From Nematostella vectensis (lineage: Eukaryota; Cnidaria; Anthozoa; Actiniaria; Edwardsiidae), in NCBI RefSeq assembly GCF_932526225.1, contig NC_064038.1, positions 4,528,001-4,588,000 of the forward strand: DNA of 60,000 bases. Reading direction: 5' to 3'. Below are positions 45,001-57,000 of the stretch, piece by piece. A program made the translations under genes and the position numbers. The stretch's first letter is position 1; each line of letters starts with the position of its first letter. The notes under the pieces are model-generated. The model searched no databases and was not told where the DNA came from. It worked only from the letters and a program-made list of their open reading frames with translations.

Positions 45001-48000
45001 TTCTCAGACGGATCTCCTCCCTTGAAAGAACCCTGAAGACCTCGTTAGCGACAAACAAGAGAAAAAGTGACCCAAGACCATCAACTACCGTAAGTATCAT
45101 CATCGTCATCGTAGTCGTCGTCGTCGTCGTCATCATCATACCGCCTAGTACTTTTAGTATCATCATCTTACAAATCATTCAGAGCTCAGGAAACTTGTTG
45201 CATGTTTAGTGGTATACCAACCAATATTGTCATGACTGCTCCTGCATTAACGATTTCCGCCGAGCCCCAATGTTATTTTGCTTGGGATGGTACAAAACAG
45301 TGATACAATGTTGAACAACTCCTGGAACAACGTATAAGATAACCCATTTGCGAGTCTTATGTACATGTACCAAGAAATACATGCTTTCTCAAGCAAGGGG
45401 TCTGCATGTGCAGACCCCTTGTCCAAGGGCCTGGGCTTCACTGTGTATCGGGGGCCTTGACATTTGCACTCTCCCCTACATATCACTTATCGTTGTTACA
45501 AAAGAAAGTCTTTATTCCTGCCTGTTTCTGAGTTTAGTGCAAAGTGCGAAAGCATTTTTCTTTGCCATGCCATGCTAACCGTCGCCGTCATTTTTAAGGA
45601 TAAAATTGATTTAAAAAAAAAACGTCAAGAATGTAATGTTGTTTTGTGTTTTTCCAGTCCCCAGGGCAAGTATCGCCATTGCATGGGGAGGAGCGTGAAA
45701 GACTGGATGCTAAAGTCCATCGCATGCAGGCCAAACACAATGACTTGAGGAAACTGCTTGATCTCAAGGTACGCCGATACTTTGCAATGTGCTACCGGCG
45801 GGAAGCGTTGCGTGACCTTGTCCAAATAGTGCTTGCTGAGTAATAGTGTCTCGCTGGCCCAGAGGCGGGAAGCGTTGTGTGACCTTGTCCAAATAGTGCT
45901 TGCTGAGTAATAGTGTCTCGCTGGCCCAGAGGCGGGAAGCGTTGCGTGACCTTGTCCAAATAGTGCTTGCTGAGTAATAGTGTCTCGCTGGTCCAGAGGC
46001 GGGAAGCGTTGCGTGACCTTGCCATAATAGTGCTTGCTGAGTAATAGTGTCTCACTAGTCCAGAGGCGGGAAGCGTTGCGTGACCTTGTCCAAATAGTGC
46101 TTGCTGAGTAATAGTGTCTCGCTGGTCCAGAGGCGGGAAGTGTTGCGTGACCTTGTCCAAATAGTGCTTGCTGAGTAATAGTGTCTCACTAGTCCAGAGG
46201 CGGGAAGCGTTGCATGACATTGTCCAAATAGTGCTTGCTGAGTAATAGTGTCTCGCTGGTCCAGAGGCGGGAAGCGTTGCGTGGCCTTGTCCAAATAGTG
46301 CTTGCTGAGTAATAGTGTCTCGCTGGTCCAGAGGCGGGAAGCGTTGCGTGACCTTGCCCAAATAGTGCTTGCTGAGTAATAGTGTCTCACTAGTCCAGAG
46401 GCGGGAAGCGTTGCGTGACCTTGTCCAAATAGTGCTTGCTGAGTAATAGTGTCTCGCTGGTCCAGAGGCGGGAAGTGTTGCGTGACATTGTCCAAATAGT
46501 GCTTGCTGAGTAATAGTGTCTCGCTGGTCCAGAGGCGGGAAGCGTTGCGTGACCTTGTCCAAATAGTGCATGCTGAGTAATAGTGTCTCGCTGGTCCAGA
46601 GGCGGGAAGCGTTGCGTGACCTTGTCCAAATAGTGCTTGCTGAGTAATAGTGTCTCGCTGGTCCAGAGGCGGGAAGTGTTGCGTGACCTTGTCCAAATAG
46701 TGCTTGCTGAGTAATAGTGTCTCGCTGGTCCAGAGGCGGGAAGCGTTGCGTGACCTTGTCCAAATAGTGCTTGCTGAGTAAACAAGTCTTTCGCATAAAT
46801 CTCTCTTATATATTAATTAAACATGTACTATCATTTGCGAAAAACAAAGAGCAAGTGGCTTCTGGACAAAAGTACTGAATTAACCCGGGACATCCCGGGT
46901 AATAACTTTGAATAACTACCGAACAGCACCTAGCTTCTTCTCTTACGGCTATTCTCCTCGTCGATTGTTAAGTTTCGTTCCCATTTGATTATTTTCAAGT
47001 TGCACGAAAAAGTGTTCAAATCGGCTCAATCAATTAAGTCAAGTCTTAAAATAACAAAGGGGGCGCTTGATTGTTTAGGGCTTTTATCTCTTGAAAAGGC
47101 GTGCCAACATGTGATATGAAGCGTTGTAAACGCATGGCTTATTGTTATTCAGGACAGCGAGCTGGCGGAGGTGCGCAAAGCGCATGCACAAAGGCAAAAG
47201 CGATACCGTCTGCTGAAGGATAACTTGAACCTGGTTCAGAGTCAACTGCGCACGTACGAGAAGGAACCGTGAGTTGAATTTTGAGAACTTAATAGATATC
47301 ACCATGTGTTTTCATTCCTATGTGCTATTGCATTCTAATGTGTTTGCTTTATGTAATGATTCTAATAAGCGACTCCTCCCCAATAAGCGCCTTAAGAAAA
47401 ATTACCAGACACCGGTCTATCCAATATCAATGTAAACCTAGGCGTGTTTAGTTTAGGTGTGATTGTTTAGTTAGCCCCCTTTTCTTATAGGCGTCCCCAA
47501 GAGACCCCCCCCCCCCCAACCCCAAGAAAGGCCATTGAGCGTCCATAAATTTTCCTTCTTTCGTTTTCAAGTGCACCAGGTTTTGCTAAGTCTTACGTTT
47601 ATTGGGCTTTCAGGAAGGAAAGCTCTCCCATTGAGCTTCCATAAATTTTCCTTCATTCGTTTTCAAGTGCACCAGGTTTTGCTAAGTCTTACGTTTATTG
47701 GGCTTTCAGGAAGGAAAGCTCTCCCATTGAGCTTCCATAAATTTTCCTTCATTCGTTTTCAAGTGCACCAGGTTTTGCTTAGTCTTACGTTTATTGGGCT
47801 TTCAGGAAGGAAAGCTCTCCCATTGAGCGTCCATAAATTTTCCTTCATTCGTTTTCAAGTGCACCAGGTTTTGCTAAGTCTTACGTTTATTGGGCTTTCA
47901 GGAAGGAAAGCTCTCCCATTGAGCGTCCTGCCGAACGCGCCTTGAGACACCACAACAGTGACGGCGTATGGAACGAGTTAACCCATTACAAGACCGAGTA

Positions 48001-51000
48001 CGAGAAGCTGGAGAAAGAAAGGTAGAGTGAGGGTGTTATGAGTTATCTAACCACAAGACAGAAAACGAAAACCTGACCCTCTCTTTTAGGCATGACGTCC
48101 TGGAGGAGCTTGACGTCCTCCGAATGCAGCACGCGAATGATCTGACCACGATACAAGAGCTCCGAGTCTGCTTGCAAGAAGAGAAAGAAAGTAAGGCACT
48201 TTAGAGTCTGCTTGCAAGAAGAGAAAGAAAGTAAGGCACTTTAGAGTCTGCTTGCAAGAAGAGAAAATAAGTAAGGCACTTTAGAGTCTGCTTGCAAGAA
48301 GAGAAAATAAGTAAGGCACTTTAGAGTCTGCTTGCAAGAAGAGAAAGAAAGTAAGGCATTTTAGAGTCTGCTTGCAAGAAGAGAAAGAAAGTAAGGCACT
48401 TTAGAGTCTGCTTGCAAGAAGAGAAAGAAAGTAAGGCACTTTAGAGTCTGCTTGCAAGAAGAGAAAGTAAGTAAGGCACTTTAGAGTCTGCTTGCAAGAA
48501 GAGAAAGAAAGTAAGGCACTTTAGAGTCTGCTTGCAAGAAGAGAAAGCAAGTAAGGCACTTTAGAGTCTGCTTGCAAGAAGAGAAAGAAAGTAAGCGCTT
48601 CAGAGTCTGCTTGCAAGAAGAGAAAGAAAGTAAGGCATTTCAGAGTCTGCTTGCAAGAAGAGAAAGAAAGTAAGGCACTTTAGAGTCTGCTTGCAAGAAG
48701 AGAAAGAAAGTAAGGCACTTTAGAGTCTGCTTGCAAGAAGAGAAAGAAAGTAAGCGCTTCAGAGTCTGCTTGCAAGAAGAGAAAGAAAGTAAGGCATTTC
48801 AGAGTCTGCTTGCAAGAAGAGAAAGAAAGTAAGGCACTTTAGAGTCTGCTTGCAAGAAGAGAAAGAAAGTAAGGCACTTTAGAGTCTGCTTGCAAGAAGA
48901 GAAAGAAAGTAAGCGCTTCAGAGTCTGCTTGCAAGAAGAGAAAGAAAGTAAGGCACTTTAGAGTCTGCTTGCAAGAAGAGAAAGAAAGTAAGGCACTTTA
49001 GAGTCTGCTTGCAAGAAGAGAAAGAAAGTAAGCGCTTCAGAGTCTGCTTGCAAGAAGAGAAAGAAAGTAAGGCATTTCAGGATGACGTTCTGGGTATCCT
49101 ATGGATGATGACGTCATCCGAGACCCACTTTCTCTGGGCTGAATCTCCCCAGCCTCACGGCCAAGCACAGGGATCCCAAAACAGAACCCCAGGGTCTACG
49201 ATGTTTATGAGAATTGATTCCACAACTAGGAGTCGCACCTTAAAGCGGCAACCGCACAAGTTTACTTCCGGTGGGCCAGTTTACTTCCGGTGGGCCAGTT
49301 TTTGGTTAAAACCGGGTATTCGTACCATGTTGCCTGGGGTAGCTGGGTGAAAAAATGTGGTAGGAGAGGGGGGCTACTTGTAGAGAGACGATATAAAGGG
49401 GAGGAAAAGGTTAAACATAATGGTGCAGAAGGACAAGAATAAGGGTAACAAAAAATAATTAGACAGGGGGTGGGATATTTCGTAGAGCCTTTCGAAATGT
49501 AAAGCAACCTTACATATGTTCTAGTACAAGGTTTATCATCAGGAGGTAAGACCAAGTACTAGTCAAATGCGAAAGGAAGAAACCTACGATAGACAAAAGA
49601 ATCTGTTCAAATAGACACACTGCTTTTAAATTTTACAACATTTTTCGCTTTTTTCTTTAAAAATCATCGGAGTATTACATAATCTACCGGAAGTAAAGTG
49701 GTTACATTGCCGCTTTAAGGTCACTATTATAGTATGTATTCTCCTCTCTGAGTGACACTGGACATCACACATACGTCCTCATAACTACAACCATACATCA
49801 GCTCGAGAAAGCAACATAGAGTAGGCGTAGAACGCAACATAGAGTAGGCGTAGAACGCAACATAGAGTAGGCGTAGAACGCAACATAGAGTAGGCGTAGA
49901 ACGCAACATAGAGTAGGCGTAGAAAGCAACATAGAGTAGGCGTAGAAAGCAACATAGAGTAGGCGTAGAACACAACATAGAGTAGGCGTAGAACGCAACA
50001 TAGAGTAGGCGTAGAACGCAACATAGAGTAGGCGTAGAAAGCAACATAGAGTAGGCGTAGAACGCAACATAGAGTAGGCGTAGAACGCAACATAGAGTAG
50101 GCGTAGAACGCAACATAGAGTAGGCGTAGAAAGCAACATAGAGTTGGCGTAGAACGCAACATAGAGTAGGTGTAGAAAGCAACATAGACTAGACGTAGAA
50201 CGCAACATAGAGTAGGCGTAGAAAGCAACATAGAGTAGGCGTAGAAAGCAACATAGAGTAGGCGTAGAAAGCAACATAGAGTAGGCGTAGAACGCAACAT
50301 AGAGTAGGCGTAGAACGCAACATAGAGTAGGCGTAGAACGCAACATAGAGTAGGCGTAGAACGCAACATAGAGTAGGGGTAGAACGCAACATAGAATAGG
50401 CGTAGAACGCAACATAGAGTAGGCGTAGGAAGCAACATAGAGAAGGCGTAGAAAGCAACATAGAGTAGGCGTAGAACGCAACATAGAGTAGGCGTAGAAA
50501 GCAACATAGAGTAGGCGTAGAAAGCAACATAGAATAGGCGTAGAACGCAACATAGAGTAGGCGTAGAAAGCAACATAGAGTAGGCGTAGAACGCAACATA
50601 GAGTAGGCGTAGAACGCAACATAAGTAGGCGTAGAACGCAACATAGAGTAGGCGTAGAACGCAACATAGAGTAGGCGTAGAACGCAACACAGAGTAGGCG
50701 TAGAACGCAACATAGAGTAGGCGTAGAACGCAACATAGAGTAGGCGTAGAAAGCAACATAGAGTAGGCGTAGAAAGCAACATAGAGTAGGCGTAGAAAGC
50801 AACATAGAGTAGGCGTAGAAGGCAACATAGAGTAGGCGTAGAACGCAACATAGAGTAGGCGTAGAAAGCAACATAGAGTAGGCGTAGAACGCAACATAGA
50901 GTAGGTGTAGAAAGCAACATAGAATAGGCGTAGAACGCAACATAGAGTAGGCGTAGAACGCAACATAGAGTAGGCGTAGAAAGCAACATAGAGTAGGCGT

Positions 51001-54000
51001 AGAACGCAACATGGCGTAGAACGCAACATAGAGTAGGCGTAGAAAGCAACATAGAGTAGGCGTAGAAAGCAACATAGAGTAGGCGTAGAACGCAACATAG
51101 AGTAGGCGTAGAACGCAACATAGAGTAGGCGTAGAAAGCAACATAGAGTAGGCGTAGAACGCAACATGGCGTAGAACGCAACATAGAGTAGGCGTAGAAA
51201 GCAACATAGAGTAGGCGTAGAAAGCAACATAGAGTAGGCGTAGAACGCAACATAGAGTAGGCGTAGAACGCAACATAGAGTAGGCGTAGAACGCAACATA
51301 GAGTAGGCGTAGAACGCAACATAGAGTAGGCGTAGAACGCAACATAGAGTAGGCGTAGAACGCAACATAGAGTAGGCGTAGAACGCAACATAGAGTAGGC
51401 GTAGAACGCAACATAAGTAGGCATAGAACGCAACATAGAGTAGGCGTAGGAAGCAACATAGAGTAGGCGTAGAAAGCAACATAGAGTAGGCGTAGAACGC
51501 AACATAGAGTAGGCGTAGAAAGCGTAGAAAGCAACATAGAGTAGGCGTAGAACGCAACATAGAGTAGGCGTAGAATGCAACATAGAGTAGGCGTAGAACG
51601 CAACATAGAGTAGGCGTAGAACGCAACATAGAGTAGGCGTAGAACGCAACATAGAGTAGGCGTAGAACGCAACATAGAGTAGGCGTAGAACGCAACGTAG
51701 AGTAGGCGTAGAACGCAACATAGAGTAGGCGTAGAACGCAACATAAAGTAGGCGTAGAAAGCGTAGAACGCAACATAGAGTAGGCGTAGAACGCAACATA
51801 GAGTAGGCGTAGAAAGCGTAGAAAGCAACATAGAGTAGGCATAGAACGCAACATAGAGTAGGCGTAGAAAGCAACATAGAGTAGGGGTAGAAAGCAACAT
51901 AGAGTAGGCGTAGAAAGCAACATAGAGTAGGCGTAGAAAGCAACATAGAGTAGGCGTAGAACGCAACATAGAGTAGGCGTAGAACGCAACATAGAGTAGG
52001 CGTAGAAAGCAACATAGAGTAGGCGTAGAAAGCAACATAGAGTAGGCGTAGAAAGCAACATAGAGTAGGCGTAGAACGCAACATAGAGTAGGCGTAGAAC
52101 GCAACATAGAGTAGGCGTAGAAAGCAACATAGAGTAGGCGTAGAAAGCAACATAGAGTAGGCGTAGAACGCAACATAGAGTAGGGGTAGAACGCAACATA
52201 GAATAGGCGTAGAACGCAACATAGAGTAGGCGTAGGAAGCAACATAGAGAAGGCGTAGAAAGCAACATAGAGTAGGCGTAGAACGCAACATAGAGTAGGC
52301 GTAGAACGCAACGTAGAATAGGCGTAGAACGCAACATAGAGTAGGCGTAGGAAGCAACATAGAGTAGGCGTAGAAAGCAACATACGGTAGGCGTAGAACG
52401 CAACATAGAGTAGGCGTAGAAAGCAACATAGAGTAGGCGTAGGAAGCAACATAGAGTAGGCGTAGAAAGCAACATAGAGTAGGCGTAGAACGCAACATAG
52501 AGTAGGCGTAGAACGCAACATAGAATAGGCGTAGAACGCAACATAGAGTAGGCGTAAGAAGCAACATAGAGTAGGCGTAGAACGCAACATAGAGTAGGCG
52601 TAGAACGCAACATAGAGTAGGCGTAGAACGCAACATAAGTAGGCATAGAACGCAACATAGAGTAGGCGTAGGAAGCAACATAGAGTAGGCGTAGAAAGCA
52701 ACATAGAGTAGGCGTAGAACGCAACATAGAGTAGGCGTAGAAAGCGTAGAAAGCAACATACAGTAGGCGTAGAACGCAACATAGAGTAGGCGTAGAATGC
52801 AACATAGAGTAGGCGTAGAACGCAACATAGAGTAGGCGTAGAACGCAACATAGAGTAGGCGTAGAACGCAACATAGAGTAGGCGTAGAACGCAACATAGA
52901 GTAGGCGTAGAACGCAACGTAGAGTAGGCGTAGAACGCAACATAGAGTAGGCGTAGAACGCAACATAAAGTAGGCGTAGAAAGCGTAGAACGCAACATAG
53001 AGTAGGCGTAGAACGCAACATAGAGTAGGCGTAGAAAGCGTAGAAAGCAACATAGAGTAGGCATAGAACGCAACATAGAGTAGGCGTAGAAAGCAACATA
53101 GAGTAGGGGTAGAAAGCAACATAGAGTAGGCGTAGAAAGCAACATAGAGTAGGCGTAGAAAGCAACATAGAGTAGGCGTAGAACGCAACATAGAGTAGGC
53201 GTAGAACGCAACATAGAGTAGGCGTAGAAAGCAACATAGAGTAGGCGTAGAAAGCAACATAGAGTAGGCGTAGAAAGCAACATAGAGTAGGCGTAGAACG
53301 CAACATAGAGTAGGCGTAGAACGCAACATAGAGTAGGCGTAGAAAGCAACATAGAGTAGGCGTAGAAAGCAACATAGAGTAGGCGTAGAACGCAACATAG
53401 AGTAGGGGTAGAACGCAACATAGAATAGGCGTAGAACGCAACATAGAGTAGGCGTAGGAAGCAACATAGAGAAGGCGTAGAAAGCAACATAGAGTAGGCG
53501 TAGAACGCAACATAGAGTAGGCGTAGAACGCAACGTAGAATAGGCGTAGAACGCAACATACGGTAGGCGTAGGAAGCAACATAGAGTAGGCGTAGAAAGC
53601 AACATACGGTAGGCGTAGAACGCAACATAGAGTAGGCGTAGAAAGCAACATAGAGTAGGCGTAGGAAGCAACATAGAGTAGGCGTAGAAAGCAACATAGA
53701 GTAGGCGTAGAACGCAACATAGAGTAGGCGTAGAACGCAACATAGAATAGGCGTAGAACGCAACATAGAGTAGGCGTAAGAAGCAACATAGAGTAGGCGT
53801 AGAAAGCAACATAGGGTAGGCGTAGAACGCAACATAGAGTAGGCGTAGAAAGCAACATAGAGTAGGCGTAGAAAGCAACATAGAGTAGGCGTAGAACGCA
53901 ACATAGAGTAGGCGTAGAAAGCAACATAGAGTAGGCGTAGAACGCAACATAGAGTAGGCGTAGAAAGCAACATAGAGTAGGCGTAGAAAGCAACATAGAG

Positions 54001-57000
54001 TAGGCGTAGAAAACAACATAGAGTAGGCGTAGAACGCAACATAGAGTAGGCGTAGAACGCAACATAGAGTAGGCGTAGAACGCAACATAGAGTAGGCGTA
54101 GAACGCAACATAGAGTAGGCGTAGGAAGCAACATAGAGTAGGCGTAGGAAGCAACATAGAGTAGGCGTAGAAAGCAACATAGAGTAGGCGTAGAACGCAA
54201 CATAGAGTAGGCGTAGAACGCAACATAGAGTAGGCGTATCAGCCACGTGATCTTAGTATTAAAGCCGCATTGTCACCAGTTTTTTTCCGGTGTTCCGACG
54301 GAAACCTCAACCGTTAAAAGACAAAAGAATCTATTAGAATCCGAGATATTTAACAGGCCTTCCGCCTTAAATTATCAATCACATCCTCAAAGAAACTTCC
54401 AATAGACACACTGCTTTCAATGTTTTGAAATAATGTTCGCGTTTTCCGTTAAAAATCATCGGATATTGTTAGGTAATCGACCGGAAGTAAACTGGTGACA
54501 ATGCGGCTTTAAACAGAATCCATAACTCGCGTTCGCGGGGTTTGACTGTGTCTCACAAATGCATCGGCCCGACTTTCAGACCTGCTGTACCGACTTACTG
54601 AGGAAGAGAAGAAACAAGAGACAAGACTGTCTCGCGAGGCGCGCAAGTATGATAAGCAGGACGAGGAGCTAGCCGTTTGGAAAGAAAAGGTTCGTGGCAT
54701 TGTAAGATAAGCTTTTTTTAACGATTCTTGACGAGTCTTTCTATTCGTGAGCGTGCCCGTTCGTGTCTTGTAGGCTGTGAGGTATGAGAAACGGGCAGTG
54801 GAACTGGAAGAGGATGTCGACCTGGGCAAGCAAGAAATCGAGTAGGTAGAACGTTAGTAAGAGGCCCACCAAACAGACCTTTAATATTAACGAGTTGTCC
54901 TTATTAGGCGAGTCAGAATTTACAGAATATATATGGAGCTTAACCGGGATTTGAATGTAACTGTCCTTAATAACAAAGTGTCCTTTTATAGGCTTGTTAG
55001 AATGCATCATTTTAGTCATCATTTGGATCGCGCCCCTTTAGCTTCAGAGTAAAGGAGAAGGGTGTTGCACGCCTCTCTCCCTTCTACTTTGCTCTGGCAA
55101 TTATACGTTTGCATTTTTACATCTTCTTTTGAGCCTCCCTTCAAAGTTTCTCTTTGGAAATCCTTCCAAATCCTTCTTTGGAAATCCTTCCATAATTGCC
55201 GATGTGATGATGGGTCTGATGACGCCGTACATACATTTTCAGGAGTCTCCGGAAGGAGTTAGATAATTCAAAGAAAGACCACTTGTCCTTGGAGCGTCGA
55301 TTGGAAGCGACCGAGCACGAGCTCCGCCAGCGTGTGACAGAATGCGATCAGTTAAGAGATGATATGGATGAACTACAGCGGCGCCACATCCATGTGGGGA
55401 GCCGAGACGTAGCCGAGGAGGACACTCAATCGACAGGCTTGGCAAGTTCGCATGGAGCTGCCAGCCCAGAGAAAAGGCGTTTAGAGCAGCAGGTTAGTAA
55501 GCTTAAGAGAGATGAAGGGACGTTTGGTCTTCGTGATACTCCTTGAGTATGCCAAATGCATCTACTGTGGGTGACACAATTAATGCCGAAGCTGGTATTT
55601 TGAGCGCTGTTTTACTACTTTCAGGCATCAAACAATTGAGCATGTTAGAGGACACTTTCCATAGCTCTCTGATTCGCAAAAATCCAACACAAACACAGTA
55701 TAGAAAAGTATTACAAGGCCTGTATATTTATGATAAAATGAATATCCCTTTTACTTTTTTCATACAACCACTAGCAGTAACCTTGAGCTGCCTGTGGAAC
55801 AAGTGACAGTAATCTTGGGCTGCCTGTGGGGCCGCTGGTAGAAACCTTGGGCTGCATGTGGGGCCACTGGCAGTAACCACGGTCTACCTGTGGAACAACT
55901 GACTGTAGTTTTGTTATCGTTTTTCTCAAGGCCAAGGATATTAACCAGTACGACAAGCAGCTGAAAAAAATCGCTGAAAAGATCCTTAGCCCTTCCAAAC
56001 AGGCCAAGGAATATCCGCAGAAAGGCTCCCAGCCTCCTCTGCGCGCCTCGCACGGCACACAAACATTGGCGAGCCCACGGACAGCGGACTTCAGCGTGAC
56101 AGTAGATATGGGAGGGGAGTCTACCGAGGAGGGAGAGGACGGGATGGGCAGTGACCTTGGCATGATTGGTGGCAGAGGAAAGGACACGTCTAGGGTACGG
56201 CACAAAGAAGTGTACGGAATAAAGAGGGCCTTCTTCAAGGTTCTGAAATATGGTATTGCCTGGTACTCATGCGCTGGTGTAACTATTTAGGTCGTAGTTC
56301 AGAAGACGCCTCGCAGTAAGCCAAAGGGGATGCCGGGAAGGCGCACCCCTGCCCGTGGGGAGTGGGCTAGTATGAAGCAGCGTATACTCAGCCTGACGCA
56401 ACAAGTAAGTATCAAGGGACAGTGATGCGTGACTGTAGTGCGTGGCTGTAATGCGTGACAGTAATGCGTGACTGTAATTCGCGACTGTAATGCGTGGCTG
56501 TAATTGTGATTGTAATGCATGACTGCAATACGGCATTTTAATTCCTGATTGCAATGCATGAAAGTACGTAATGGGTGACTTACGTAATGCGTGACTGTAA
56601 TGTGTGACTGTAATGCGTGACTGTAATACATGACTGTACGTAATTATAACTTTCCCAATTTCAATAGTGTCGCTGCACTTATTAGTCGGCCTTAGTCCCG
56701 TCGCGTGGTTTGCAGTGCTCCAGCTCAGAAGAGGGACAGTCGAACAGACGGACCAACCGATAATCAATAATTACTTTATGGATGCGATCTATTTACAGGT
56801 TGCGGCATTGCGTGTTGCTAAGGATAAAGCCATCAAATCCGCTTCTGACGAGAAGACAGCGAGCGAGAACCTGCGCGCCGAGCTGAGCATCGTACTACAG
56901 CGAATGCAAGTCAGCAAGAACACCATTCAGGTAGAGCCTCACTAATACGAACATTAGCTGGTTATCTCACAGGAGTCAGCAAGAACACCATTCAGGTAGA

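Noticed and set aside
45792-46796. Minus-strand open frames of 334, 213 and 131 codons
   Set aside because: Products of the 67-bp minisatellite; no protein-like features apart from the repeat.
47535-47945. Open frame of 136 codons with repeats of SFHKFSFIRFQVHQVLLSLT
   Set aside because: Wrong frame of the 96-bp acceptor-duplicating array; the real exon uses another frame from 47902.
49785-54246. Three minus-strand open frames of about 1345-1482 codons
   Set aside because: They are entirely the 23-bp tandem repeat read in three phases and lie in a CNTLN intron; a repeat unit without stops explains them.
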